From NCBI RefSeq assembly GCF_012927045.1, contig NZ_JABBFW010000016.1, positions 1-64,000 of the forward strand: a stretch of DNA of 64,000 bases. The letters are read 5' to 3'. This stretch comes from Azohydromonas caseinilytica (GTDB taxonomy: Bacteria > Pseudomonadota > Gammaproteobacteria > Burkholderiales > Burkholderiaceae_C). Below are positions 36,439-50,446 of the stretch, one piece after another (position 1 is the first letter of the stretch; the number at the start of each line of letters is the position of its first letter). Under the pieces are notes generated by a model that was given only the letters and a program-made list of their open reading frames with translations, made no database searches and was not told where the DNA came from. A program made the position numbers and the translations under genes.

Positions 36439-36645
36439 ATGCCCACCCTCCGCGTTGAACTCTTCGAAGGCCGAACCCCCCAGCAAAAGGCCGATCTGGC
36501 CCGCGAACTCACCCAGGCCTGCGTGCGCGTCCTCGGCGGCAGCCCCGACGGCGTGGACGTCGTCTTCTACGACATCGCCCGCCAGGACTGGGCCACCGGC
36601 GGCGTGCTCTGGAGCGAGCGCACGCCGGACAAGCCCGCAACGTGA
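36439..36645 (+). CDS. 4-oxalocrotonate tautomerase family enzyme
   Basis: 68-residue tautomerase monomer. The catalytic N-terminal proline appears directly after Met (MPTLRVELFEGRTPQQKADL), and the length and the DVVFYDIARQDWATGG core match the 4-OT superfamily, which works as a hexamer or trimer. CAGGAACC upstream serves as ribosome site. In aromatic meta-cleavage pathways these enzymes isomerise 2-hydroxymuconate, but members of this shape act on varied keto-enol substrates. It is the last gene of the methyltransferase/aldolase operon. Confidence 0.9.
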   Translation: MPTLRVELFEGRTPQQKADLARELTQACVRVLGGSPDGVDVVFYDIARQDWATGGVLWSERTPDKPAT

Positions 36646-37285
36646 AGCCGGTCCCGCGCCGGGCGCTGACAAGCGCCGTGCGGCGAGGAGCGACAAACGC
36701 GCGGCGCCGGCATGCCGGGCCGGGCGGATGAATTTGAAGTACCGGGCCGCGCTGTACGCCGAGCGCAATATCGCCACGCCGCCGCGATATTGCGTACGAC
36801 CCGGGCAAAACACCGCCGGCATTCGATCCGGCACGGAGCAACCGCATTTGCGCATCCGATTGCGGCGCGTGGTCGTACTCCGCCGTGGCGCCGGTCGCCA
36901 ATCAAGCTTATGTAAACCCGGCCTCGTATTTCTTATTTCAACAGTGTGAACCATTGCCGGCCGCGCATTGCGGCGCCCAAGCTCACGGACGCTTTTCGGG
37001 CAGGCCCGGCATGGCGACAAATCCCGCCATATTCGTCCCCAATTTGCACCCACCGCGGCGGCCATTCAAATGGCCCTACCACCGGCATAACCCCGGCAAT
37101 GGCCGGGATGAAGTTCCGCGGCGGGTGCCCCCATATTGCGGGAGCGGCTAGGTGAAATTTCCGCTGGCGTGGCCGGCCCACAGGTTTGACAGTGGGCGGC
37201 AGGACGAGCGATTCGGTCCCGCGCCGTGCGCGACGGCGTCGTCCAAACCGGCCCACGAGGCTGGTCTGTCGTGGAAGGAATGGAC
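36646..37285. other. 640-bp gene-free stretch with several inverted repeats
   Basis: No reading frame here has a plausible start and composition. The DNA is more A/T-rich than the flanks and holds perfect palindromes: CGCAATATCGC/GCGATATTGCG at 36764-36794 (9-base loop), GGCCATT/AATGGCC at 37060-37075, and CCCGGC/GCCGGG near 37092. It may be decayed mobile DNA or encode a structured RNA. Confidence 0.55.
36764..36794. repeat. Perfect 11-bp stem-loop in gene-free stretch
   Basis: CGCAATATCGC (36764-36774) and its exact reverse complement GCGATATTGCG (36784-36794) surround a 9-base loop. No T-run follows, which argues against an intrinsic terminator for the tautomerase operon 120 bp away. Confidence 0.6.
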
Positions 37286-37492
37286 ATGCTGCTCTCCAGC
37301 CGGAAACTGCACCAGAAGCATCCGATCGCCATGGCCCTCATCGGCCTGGGCCTGAACCTGATCGGCATCCTGCTGCTGGCCGAATCGAACCTCCCGGGCC
37401 GGAATTTCTTCGTGATGCTGGGCGTGCTGGGGCTGGCAATGAATGCTTTCGCGCTGGTCGTGCACCTGTGCGCGCGCTCCGACCGGCGCTGA
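37286..37492 (+). CDS. Small inner-membrane protein with two helices
   Basis: 68-residue protein with two hydrophobic segments (IAMALIGLGLNLIGILLLA at about 13-31 and FFVMLGVLGLAMNAFALVVHL at about 40-60) joined by a short loop, with a basic end (CARSDRR). GGAAGGA at 37273-37279 lies six bases before the ATG at 37286 and supports this start over the ATG two codons earlier. I do not recognise a family. Confidence 0.65.
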   Translation: MLLSSRKLHQKHPIAMALIGLGLNLIGILLLAESNLPGRNFFVMLGVLGLAMNAFALVVHLCARSDRR

Positions 37493-37517
37493 GCGCGGCC
37501 CGCGGGCCGGCGCGGGC

Positions 37518-37982
37518 TCAGCCCAGGCGCAGCGACTTCTCGAAGCGGACCGCGTCGATCTCGCCGCCGTAGTAGCCGGCGGCCCGGCCGGTGGCCTCGA
37601 AGCCCAGGCGGCGGTAGAACAGCAGCGCGCCCGGGTTGTCGGCCCGCGCTTCGAGGCGCACCTTCTCCAGCCCGGCAATGCGCGCGGGCTGCTCCAGCCA
37701 AGCCACCAGGCGCGAGCCCACGCGCCGCTGCCGGTACGGCGGCGCCACCGCCAGCAGCGCCAGGTGCGCGTGCAGATCGCCGTATTCCATGATCCCGAAA
37801 CCCGTGAGGGTGCGTCCGTCGTGGGCCACGACCACGTTGACGGCCGGATCGGCCATCGCGCGCAGCACGCGCTCGCGCCGCCAGCTCCAGTCCAGCCCGT
37901 CTTCGATGAACTCGCGCGACATGCGCGCGATGCCGGCAGCGTCATCCGGCAAGGCGAGCCGGATCGCGGGAACGATGAACAT
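37518..37982 (-). CDS. GNAT family N-acetyltransferase (RimI-like)
   Basis: 154-residue acetyltransferase starting MFIVPAIRLALPDDAAGIAR. The acetyl-CoA loop YRQRRVGSRLVAW lies in the middle and the conserved end ARADNPGALLFYRRLGFEAT matches ribosomal-protein or small-molecule GNAT enzymes. Longer in-frame starts add an arginine-rich leader unlike the family. The acceptor is unknown. It is convergent with the small membrane protein. Confidence 0.87.
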   Translation of the reverse strand: MFIVPAIRLALPDDAAGIARMSREFIEDGLDWSWRRERVLRAMADPAVNVVVAHDGRTLTGFGIMEYGDLHAHLALLAVAPPYRQRRVGSRLVAWLEQPARIAGLEKVRLEARADNPGALLFYRRLGFEATGRAAGYYGGEIDAVRFEKSLRLG

Positions 37983-38132
37983 GTCAACCACACCACTCAC
38001 GGCCAAAGGGCCGCTCGCCAGCATCGCGCCGCCGCCGCGCCTCCAATGCGGCGCGGCCGAGTCACCCGGGCCGCAACAGGGCTTTGCCCGCCGCACGGAA
38101 TCGCTTCGCCGTGAAGGACGGGGTGGCCTCGC

Positions 38133-38639
38133 TCAGCGCGGCAGCCGTTTCTCGTAGTCGGTGAGGCGGGTCAGCAGCTCCGCGCGCGCGGGCAGCTCGC
38201 CGGTGGGTGTGAAGTGGTCCACCACCGCCGGCAGCAGCACCGCCAGGCCGTGGCGCGCCTCCTCCTCGCCCACGCCGGCGTGCGCGGCGATGGCCGCCAG
38301 CTCCTGCGCGCCGAGCACCTCGGCCACGATCTCCGGCGCCAGCGCCTCGTTGGCGCCGCGGCGCACCCAGGAGCTGGCGAGCGGACCATGGCCGTGGCGC
38401 GAGAAGCGCGCCAGCAGGCCCGCCAGCCCGCCCAGGTCACCGAGCGCCGGCGCCGCCACCGGGGCCTGCACCGCGCCCGGCGGCACGACGGCCGCCGCCC
38501 CGGGGCCGCGCCGGTCCGCCAGCAGGCCCAGCACCACCGGCAGCAGCCGCCTCAGCACCGCTTCCGGCACCGCGGCGACCTGCGGGTCCTTTGCCGCATC
38601 GCCCACGCCACCGCCCAGCAACTGATCAAGCAAGCCCAT
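38133..38639 (-). CDS. YidB-like DUF937 protein
   Basis: 168-residue protein starting MGLLDQLLGGGVGD. It has the YidB/DUF937 layout: a short N-terminal helix, a low-complexity Ala/Gly/Pro linker with an LGGLAGLLARFSRHG helix, SSWVRRGANEALAPEIVAEV and a C-terminal LLPAVVDHFTPTGELP. These proteins occur widely in Proteobacteria without a known function. Upstream, 38640-38970 (331 bp) holds no gene I can support. Confidence 0.85.
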   Translation of the reverse strand: MGLLDQLLGGGVGDAAKDPQVAAVPEAVLRRLLPVVLGLLADRRGPGAAAVVPPGAVQAPVAAPALGDLGGLAGLLARFSRHGHGPLASSWVRRGANEALAPEIVAEVLGAQELAAIAAHAGVGEEEARHGLAVLLPAVVDHFTPTGELPARAELLTRLTDYEKRLPR

Positions 38640-38970
38640 GACGCCCTCCTCGCGGGTGCAGCAAATTCCCGGGCACGGCAAGCGCCGTACGCGGCTGCCG
38701 CGCTCGATGCCTGGAACCCGTCCCGGGCCGGTCCGCCACACTCCGGGAAAGATCCAGGGCGCTGCCCATGCCTCGCGTGCTCACGTGCGGGCCGACGGCG
38801 ATTGCCACCCCCGCGGTGCGGAATCTCACCCGAGGCGACACTGCCCCGGCGGCAAAGCGGCGGCGGCACGGAACTGTTACCGCTGGTGCCGACTCCTCTT
38901 GCCTGGCGGCGGCCTGCCGTCACCTGCGGTGCCGGGGCCGCCGTTCGAGCCCTCATGGAGCAGTTCAGAC

Positions 38971-39252
38971 ATGTGGAAGCGATTGACCGTGTTGTGGAGC
39001 CTGGTGCGCGGCGACGCGCGGCGGCTGTGGTTCGCGCTGCGCCATCCCGGGTCGCCGGGCTGGCTGAAATGGGGCACGGCGCTGATCGCGCTGTACCTGT
39101 TGTCGCCGGTGGACCTGCTGCCCGACACGCTGCCCATCATCGGCGTGGTGGACGACCTGGTGCTGGTGCCGCTGGCGATCCGCTTCCTGCTCAATCGCCT
39201 GCCGCCCGACATCGCCCGCGCCGCCGAGCAGCGCTCCGGCGCGCGCTCATAG
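38971..39252 (+). CDS. YkvA-type DUF1232 membrane protein
   Basis: 93-residue protein. The DUF1232 hallmark is present: a membrane segment WGTALIALYLLSPVDLLPDT with the proline-aspartate turn, then LPIIGVVDDLVLVPLAIRFLL. Start MWKRLTVLWSLVRGD has GGAG upstream. Members are small inner-membrane proteins of unknown role. The next gene, a DUF2945 protein, lies 63 bp downstream on the same strand. Confidence 0.87.
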   Translation: MWKRLTVLWSLVRGDARRLWFALRHPGSPGWLKWGTALIALYLLSPVDLLPDTLPIIGVVDDLVLVPLAIRFLLNRLPPDIARAAEQRSGARS

Positions 39253-39315
39253 CGCCGTGGCGGACGCTGGCCCGAGCCGCCCCGCCAGGGGCCTTGCCCA
39301 GCCCGGGAGCCGCAC

Positions 39316-39522
39316 ATGGCCGATCTGAAAAAAGGCGACGAGGTCGAATGGAACACGCCGCAGGGCCCCACGCGCGGCACGGTGACGCGCAGGCTCACCG
39401 GCGAGGCCCAGGCCGGCGGCCACACCGTCAAGGCCTCCAGGGATGAGCCGCAATACGAGGTCCGGAGCTCCAAGACCGGCAAGAAGGCCATCCACAAGGC
39501 CGGGGCGCTGAAGAAGGTCTGA
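39316..39522 (+). CDS. DUF2945 (Tudor-like hypervirulence-associated) protein
   Basis: 68-residue basic protein: KKGDEVEWNTPQGPTRGTVT at the start and PQYEVRSSKTGKKAIHKAGA at the end match the DUF2945 family, whose fold is Tudor/SH3-like. Homologues are short proteins found in bacteria and fungi, often linked to stress but with no proven activity. It could bind nucleic acid, as the many lysines suggest. A heptamer repeat tract begins 40 bp after the stop. Confidence 0.85.
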   Translation: MADLKKGDEVEWNTPQGPTRGTVTRRLTGEAQAGGHTVKASRDEPQYEVRSSKTGKKAIHKAGALKKV

Positions 39523-39562
39523 GGGCGCGCACGCCGCACAAGTCGGGCTGGCCCGGGCGCCA

Positions 39563-39604
39563 CCCCGTCCCCCGTCCCCCGTCCCCCGTCCCCCGTCCCC
39601 CGTC
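39563..39604. repeat. Six tandem copies of CCCCGTC
   Basis: Six perfect, uninterrupted 7-bp units, 129 bp upstream of the hybrid kinase start. Perfect short tandem repeats of this kind can slip during replication and are useful as variable-number markers; here they may also alter spacing in the kinase promoter region. Confidence 0.9.
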
Positions 39605-39732
39605 CCCGGCCGGGAGCATGTCCGCGCCCGGTGTCCGGGCCCGCCCGGCCTTGCAGCGACGCGGCGCCGCGACAGGAGGAGCAGCGCAGGCTCTTACACT
39701 TTGTTAATTAATCCGCTCCCCCTCCGCGGCCC

Positions 39733-42897
<3,165 letters not shown>

Positions 42898-42907
42898 GGG
42901 AGCCGCC

Positions 42908-45967
<3,060 letters not shown>

Positions 45968-46056
45968 GCGGTGGCCGGGAGATGTGCATGGGAGGCCGCC
46001 GCGACGGCCCCGGCGCGCACGGATGGCGTGGGAGGCTGGGGTGCGGGGCGGCGGGG

Positions 46057-47094
46057 TCAGGGAGCGGCGGAGTCCAGGGCCCGGGCCCTGGAGCCGGCGT
46101 CGCCGCCGATCAGGTTCTCGTGCGCCACCACGCGGGCGCGTCCGTCGTGCTTGGCCTGGAACAGCGCCCGGTCCGCCAGTTCGACCAGGTGTTCCGGCGC
46201 CGCCAGGCAACGCTCGAAACGCGGGCAGTCCCGGCAGGGCGCGCGGCACCCGGCCGGCGTCTCGCAGGGCCGGCGCAGCGTGGCCGCGCCGATGCTCACC
46301 GTCACGCACGGCCCCACCGGCGAGGCGCCGTGCGGCAGGGCCCGCCCGCGCACGGCCTCGCACAGGCGTTGGGCGAAGGCCTGCGCCCGCGCGGCAGCGG
46401 CATGGGGCAGGATCACCGCGAACTCCTCGCCGCCGTAGCGCGCGGCCAGGTCGCCGCTGCGGCGCGTGCTCCCGGCAATGAGCTCGGCCACCTGGCGCAG
46501 GCAGGCGTCGCCGGCGCGGTGGCCGTGGGCGTCGTTGTAGCGCTTGAAATGGTCGATATCGATCATCAGCAGCGATATCGCGTGCTGGTGGCGCATGGCG
46601 CGCAGCCACTCCTTCCTGAGCGTGTCGTCGAAGGCGCGGCGGTTGGCGATGCCGGTGAGCGGGTCCACCACCGAGAGCCGGCGCAGCGCGTCCGTCTTCT
46701 GCTTGAGCGCCAGGTGCGTGCGCACGCGCGCGCGCACCACCGGCGGATTGATGGGCTTGTGGATGAAGTCCACCGCGCCGATGTCCAGCGCGTGCGTCTC
46801 GGTCTCGGTGTCGGTGAAGGCGGTGACGAAGATCACCGGCACGTCGGCGCTGCGCGGATCGGCCTTGAGGCGCAGGCAGGTGTCGAAGCCGCTGAGCCCG
46901 GGCATGTGCGCGTCCAGCAGCACCAGGTCGGGCTGATGCGCCTGGAACTGCTGCAGCGCGGCCTCGCCGCTGGTGGCGAAGACGATGCGGGCCTCGGCTT
47001 CGAGCACCCGGCTCAGCAGCAGGATGGAGCCCGGGTCGTCATCGACGACCAGCAGGCAGGGCAAGGCGGGCACGGGGCGTTGTTCTTCGGGCAT
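46057..47094 (-). CDS. Receiver-GGDEF response regulator (diguanylate cyclase) with Cys-rich insertion
   Basis: 345-residue response regulator of PleD/WspR type. The receiver has the acidic cluster VVDDD, phospho-acceptor Asp in [10 protein letters not shown] and Lys in IHKPINP. The GGDEF domain starts at [15 protein letters not shown] and has an intact GGEEF at 221-225, so cyclic-di-GMP synthesis is expected. Between SIGAAT and the last helix ([15 protein letters not shown]) is an insertion with five cysteines at 277, 283, 287, 290 and 296, arranged C-x5-C-x3-C-x2-C-x5-C, which could bind zinc or an iron-sulphur cluster. It lies 89 bp upstream of the CHASE3 hybrid kinase on the same strand, its likely phosphodonor. 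Confidence 0.92.
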   Translation of the reverse strand: MPEEQRPVPALPCLLVVDDDPGSILLLSRVLEAEARIVFATSGEAALQQFQAHQPDLVLLDAHMPGLSGFDTCLRLKADPRSADVPVIFVTAFTDTETETHALDIGAVDFIHKPINPPVVRARVRTHLALKQKTDALRRLSVVDPLTGIANRRAFDDTLRKEWLRAMRHQHAISLLMIDIDHFKRYNDAHGHRAGDACLRQVAELIAGSTRRSGDLAARYGGEEFAVILPHAAAARAQAFAQRLCEAVRGRALPHGASPVGPCVTVSIGAATLRRPCETPAGCRAPCRDCPRFERCLAAPEHLVELADRALFQAKHDGRARVVAHENLIGGDAGSRARALDSAAP

Positions 47095-47222
47095 GGCGGC
47101 GCAGCGGCGCGGAGCGGAACCCCGCACTTTCGGCGCGGATCGGCGCGATTTCAGCCCCGATGCCGCCGCCGCCGCGCGCCTTCGAGCAATAGTGCACGCA
47201 CGCCGCGCGCGCTGGCGGCGGC

Positions 47223-48047
47223 TCAGCCGCGGGCGGCGGCCCAGCGCGCGATGAGCGCGTGCAGCGCGTCCAGCCCGTCGGTGAGCGCGGCCGGGCCGGG
47301 CTGCAGGATCAGCGGCGACTTGATCTCGTGCAACTCGCGGTCGCGCACCGCCGGCACGTCCTGCCAGCCCGGACGCGCCGCCACCTTCTCGGGGCGGAAC
47401 TTCTTCCCGCACCAGGAGCCGACGATCAGGTCCGGCCGGCGCGCGATGACCTCGCCCGGGTCGGCAATGATGCGATCGCGCCCCAGCGGCGCCGCGGCGC
47501 GCTCGGGAAAGATGTCGTCGCCGCCGGCGATGCCCACGAGCTCGCTGACCCAGCGGATGGCGCTGATCTGCGGCTCGTCCCATTCCTCGAAGTACACGCG
47601 AGGCCGGCGCGGCAGCCGCCGCGCCGCGGCGCGCACCGCCTCCACGCGTGCTTCGAGCTGTGCCGCATAGGCCTCGGCCCGCGCCGAGGCGCCCACCAGC
47701 GCGCCCAGCCGGCGCACGTAGCCCAGGATGCCGGCGACGCTGCGGTGGTTGGCGATCCACACCTCCACGCCGGCGCGGATGAGCGCCTGCGCGATGTCGG
47801 CCTGCATGTCGGAGAAGCCGATGGCCAGGTCCGGGCGCAGCGCCAGGATCTGGTCCACCTTGGCGCTGGTGAAGGCCGACACCCGCGGCTTGTCCTGGCG
47901 CGCGCGCGGCGGGCGCACCGTGAAGCCGGAGATGCCCACGATGCGCCGCTCCTCGCCCAGCGCGTACAGCACCTCGGTGGGCTCCTCGGTCAGGCAGACG
48001 ATGCGCTCGGGCCGCGCGCCGCTGTCCTGGAAGTCGGCGCCGCTCAT
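47223..48047 (-). CDS. Cobalamin/iron-siderophore binding-protein-like (BtuF family), no signal peptide
   Basis: 274-residue protein with the class III binding-protein fold: PERIVCLTEEPTEVLYALGE, VDQILALRPDLAIGF, and a C-terminal IKSPLILQPGPAALTDGLDA. The motif RVYFEEWDEPQISAIRWVSE is typical of the BtuF-like cobalamin-binding group. No signal peptide is visible from the ATG at 48047 or from an ATG 24 codons upstream, so export is doubtful and the protein may be cytosolic. No BtuCD-type transporter genes are adjacent. It is divergent from the ParDE module. Confidence 0.8.
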   Translation of the reverse strand: MSGADFQDSGARPERIVCLTEEPTEVLYALGEERRIVGISGFTVRPPRARQDKPRVSAFTSAKVDQILALRPDLAIGFSDMQADIAQALIRAGVEVWIANHRSVAGILGYVRRLGALVGASARAEAYAAQLEARVEAVRAAARRLPRRPRVYFEEWDEPQISAIRWVSELVGIAGGDDIFPERAAAPLGRDRIIADPGEVIARRPDLIVGSWCGKKFRPEKVAARPGWQDVPAVRDRELHEIKSPLILQPGPAALTDGLDALHALIARWAAARG

Positions 48048-48144
48048 GACCGGTGGCGCGCGCGGCGCGGAAAGTGAAGGGAAGGCAAGTCCGTGCTCCT
48101 TCTCGATGTGGGAGGGCATCGCCCGGGCGGGCCGGCCCTGTTCT

Positions 48145-48159
48145 TGCCAAATTTTGGCA
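48145..48159. promoter_or_regulatory. Perfect 15-bp palindrome upstream of parD, candidate operator
   Basis: TGCCAAA-T-TTTGGCA, perfect 7-bp arms, ends 19 bp before the parD start in an otherwise G/C-rich region. ParD antitoxins repress their own promoter by binding palindromes, so this is the likely operator. Confidence 0.6.
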
Positions 48160-48178
48160 GGCTGCCTACCCTGCCCCG

Positions 48179-48430
48179 ATGGGCACCATGAACATTTCCC
48201 TGCCTGACAGCCTCAAGGCCTTCGTCGACGAGCAGGTCAGCCAGCGCGGCTACGGCACCAGCAGCGAGTACGTGCGCGAGCTCATCCGCAAGGAGCAGGA
48301 GCGGCAGCAGCTGCGCGCGCTGCTGCTCGCGGGCGCGGCGTCCGAGCCGGCGGCGCCGGCCACGCCGGAATACTTCGACGGGCTGCGCGAGCGGGTCCGC
48401 CCGGCGCGCAAGCCGGCCGGTCCCGAGTGA
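48179..48430 (+). CDS. parD: ParD-type antitoxin
   Basis: 83-residue antitoxin. The N-terminal ribbon-helix-helix is clear: MNISLPDSLKAFVDEQVSQR then GTSSEYVRELIRKEQERQQ. The C-terminal part (about 50-83) is Ala/Pro-rich and probably unfolded until bound to the toxin. ATGs at 48179 and 48188 are both possible starts. It binds and blocks the ParE toxin encoded immediately downstream, with a 4-bp overlap, and represses the operon, probably via the palindrome just upstream. Confidence 0.92.
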   Translation: MGTMNISLPDSLKAFVDEQVSQRGYGTSSEYVRELIRKEQERQQLRALLLAGAASEPAAPATPEYFDGLRERVRPARKPAGPE

Positions 48431-48756
48431 GGTTCAAGCCCGTCATTCCTCGCGCCCAGGCCTGCCGCGACGTGGAGGCGGCCATGGACGGCTATGTCGC
48501 GGAAGGCGCCGAAGAGGCGGCGTTGGGCTTCGTCGATGCGCTGGAACTGGCCTACACCCACATCGGCCGCCATCCGGCCACGGGCTCGCCGCGCTGGGCC
48601 CACGAGCTGAACCTGCCCGGCCTGCGCTGCTGGCCGCTCAAGCGCTATCCGTACCTGGTGTTCTACGTCGAGCGCGCGGACCGCATCGACGTCTGGCGCG
48701 TGCTGCATGGCGCGCGCGATCTGCCGCAGTGGCTGCGCGAGCCCAAAGCGCCCTGA
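48427..48756 (+). CDS. parE: ParE/RelE-superfamily toxin
   Basis: 109-residue toxin of the ParE group, starting with GTG that overlaps the parD stop (GTGA). The fold motifs are present: two N-terminal helices, THIGRHPATGSPRWAHELNL, then the strand pair RCWPLKRYPYLVFYVERADR and VWRVLHGARDLP at the end. ParE toxins poison DNA gyrase. The module lies on the chromosome between signalling genes with composition like its surroundings, so it is not a recent arrival. Confidence 0.92.
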   Translation: MRFKPVIPRAQACRDVEAAMDGYVAEGAEEAALGFVDALELAYTHIGRHPATGSPRWAHELNLPGLRCWPLKRYPYLVFYVERADRIDVWRVLHGARDLPQWLREPKAP

Positions 48757-48776
48757 CAACACCGGCCGCGCCAGGC

Positions 48777-49445
48777 TCACCCGGCCCGGTGCGCGCTGCA
48801 CACGGTGGGCGCCACCAGGCACGCCAGCCCCGCCAGCGGCAGCAGCGGCCAGGCCGCCGAGCCCAGCGCCGCCAGCGTCAGCGCCTCCACCGCGCACCAC
48901 AACAGCGGCAAGGGCAGCAGCCAGCGCCGCGCGCGGGCCGTGGCCAGCGGCGCCAGCGCCAGCATCGCCAGCACGGTGGGCGCGGGCATCAGGCCCGGCA
49001 CCTCGGCGCGCCACCACGACGCGCCCGTCAGCGGCGCCAGCAGCGGCCAGCCCACGAGCGCCAGCGCCAGCAGCATCAGGGCCGCGGCACGGGCGCGCGG
49101 CGCGGGCAACGGCTGGAAGGCATTGCGCCGCGCCAGCACCGCCAGCAGCAACGCCTGCCACGAGAAACCCACGGCCATGGCCGGCGCGCCCCAGTGGATC
49201 TGCGCGTAGCGCAGGTGGAAGAAGTCCCAGGCCAGGCCGATGCACCACAGCGCGGCCAGCGCCGCCAGGGCCCGCGCCGCCCAGGACACGCGCCGCAGCA
49301 GCGCCAGCCACAGCACCGCGCCGCAGGCCAGGTCGAGCCACTGCGCCGGCCACAGCGCGCGGTTGTGGGCCTCCACCAGCCGCGCGTAGGTGCGCGCCGA
49401 GAAGAGCTGGAAGTCGGCCGGGGCGTAGGTCCACCACTCCGGCAT
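48777..49445 (-). CDS. DUF6064 family integral membrane protein
   Basis: 222-residue membrane protein with about six hydrophobic helices. The N-terminus MPEWWTYAPADFQLFSARTY and the following block AHNRALWPAQWLDLACGA match DUF6064 proteins, whose role is unknown. Its ATG overlaps the stop codon of the aldo/keto reductase (TGATG type), so the two are translated together. The ParE gene converges from the other side. Confidence 0.85.
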   Translation of the reverse strand: MPEWWTYAPADFQLFSARTYARLVEAHNRALWPAQWLDLACGAVLWLALLRRVSWAARALAALAALWCIGLAWDFFHLRYAQIHWGAPAMAVGFSWQALLLAVLARRNAFQPLPAPRARAAALMLLALALVGWPLLAPLTGASWWRAEVPGLMPAPTVLAMLALAPLATARARRWLLPLPLLWCAVEALTLAALGSAAWPLLPLAGLACLVAPTVCSAHRAG

Positions 49446-50377
49446 CACAGCGCCTGCACGTGGGCCGCGATGCGCTGGCGCAGCGCCGCGTCGGGCAGCC
49501 GGCCGGTGGCGGCGGCCAGGTTCTCGCGCACATGCGCCACCTGGGTCGTGGCCGGGATCACGCAGGTCACGGCCGGGTGCGACACGATGAACTTCAGCAC
49601 CAGCTGCGCCCAGCTGGTGGCGCCCAGCTCCGAGGCGGCCCAGGCCGGCACCGGGTGGCGCGCCAGCCGCCGCAGCAGCTCGCCCTGCTGGAAGGGCCGG
49701 TTGACGATGACGCCGATGCCGCGCTCGGCCGCCAGCGGCAGCAGCCGCTGCTCGGCCTCGCGGTCCACGGGGTTGTAGGTGAACTGCACGAAGTCCAGCG
49801 GCCGGCTCGCCATCACGCGCTCGAACTCGGCGTGGCGCCGGCCCTCGCTGGTGGTGATGCCCACGTAGCGCAGCCGCCCGGCGGCCTTCATGCGCTGCAG
49901 CATGGGCAAATGCTCCTCCCAGGCCAGGAGGTTGTGCACCTGCAGCAGGTCCAGGCGCGGCAGGCCCCAATAAGCGCGCGAGGTCTCGACCTGCGCCGGC
50001 CCGTCCTTGCCGCTGCCGGTCCAGACCTTGTCGGCGGCGAAGACGCGGTCACGCGCCCCCAGCGTGCGCAGCGTATGGCCCACCACCTCCTGCGCGGAGC
50101 CGTACATGGGCGAGGAGTCGATGAGCCGGCCGCCGCCGGCCAGGAAGGCTTCCACCACGCGGGTGCATTCCTCGCGCAGCTCGGCGTCGCGCCCGACGTT
50201 GAAGGTGATCCAGGTGCCCAGCCCGACCACGGGCAGCCGCTCGCGGCTGGAGGGAATGGGGCGCAGCGGCAGCGCCGCGACCGGCTGGGCCGGGGCGGCG
50301 GATGCGAGCAGGCCCGCGCCCAGGCCCGCGAGCCGGGCCAGCGCGCGGCGGCGTCCAGACAGCATCCGATGGTTCAT
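49445..50377 (-). CDS. Exported aldo/keto reductase
   Basis: 310-residue NADPH-type oxidoreductase fold with a twin-arginine-like leader (SGRRRALARLAGLGAGLLAS, cleavage near APA). Catalytic residues are in place: Asp in GGGRLIDSSPMYGSAQ with Tyr, Lys in VFAADKVW and His in LDLLQVHNLL. The cofactor region near the end (IPATTQVAHVRENLAAA) is also kept. Aldo/keto reductases with export signals recur in Proteobacteria although pyridine nucleotides are scarce in the periplasm; Tat would allow folding with cofactor first. It is translationally coupled to the DUF6064 membrane protein, hinting at a partnership. Confidence 0.87.
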   Translation of the reverse strand: MNHRMLSGRRRALARLAGLGAGLLASAAPAQPVAALPLRPIPSSRERLPVVGLGTWITFNVGRDAELREECTRVVEAFLAGGGRLIDSSPMYGSAQEVVGHTLRTLGARDRVFAADKVWTGSGKDGPAQVETSRAYWGLPRLDLLQVHNLLAWEEHLPMLQRMKAAGRLRYVGITTSEGRRHAEFERVMASRPLDFVQFTYNPVDREAEQRLLPLAAERGIGVIVNRPFQQGELLRRLARHPVPAWAASELGATSWAQLVLKFIVSHPAVTCVIPATTQVAHVRENLAAATGRLPDAALRQRIAAHVQAL

Positions 50378-50446
50378 GCGGGCGAGCATCCCATGCGGGC
50401 GGCCGGCGCGGTGTTGCTGGGGTTGCCGCGTCGGGACGGCCCGCGC

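Noticed and set aside
39563-39604. CCCCGTC tandem tract as a CRISPR array
   Set aside because: Units are 7 bp with no spacers; it is a simple heptamer repeat.
45968-46609. Upstream extension of the CHASE3 kinase frame by 214 codons
   Set aside because: It overlaps the receiver-GGDEF gene antisense-like in another frame, is Pro/Arg-rich, and lies before the natural first membrane helix.
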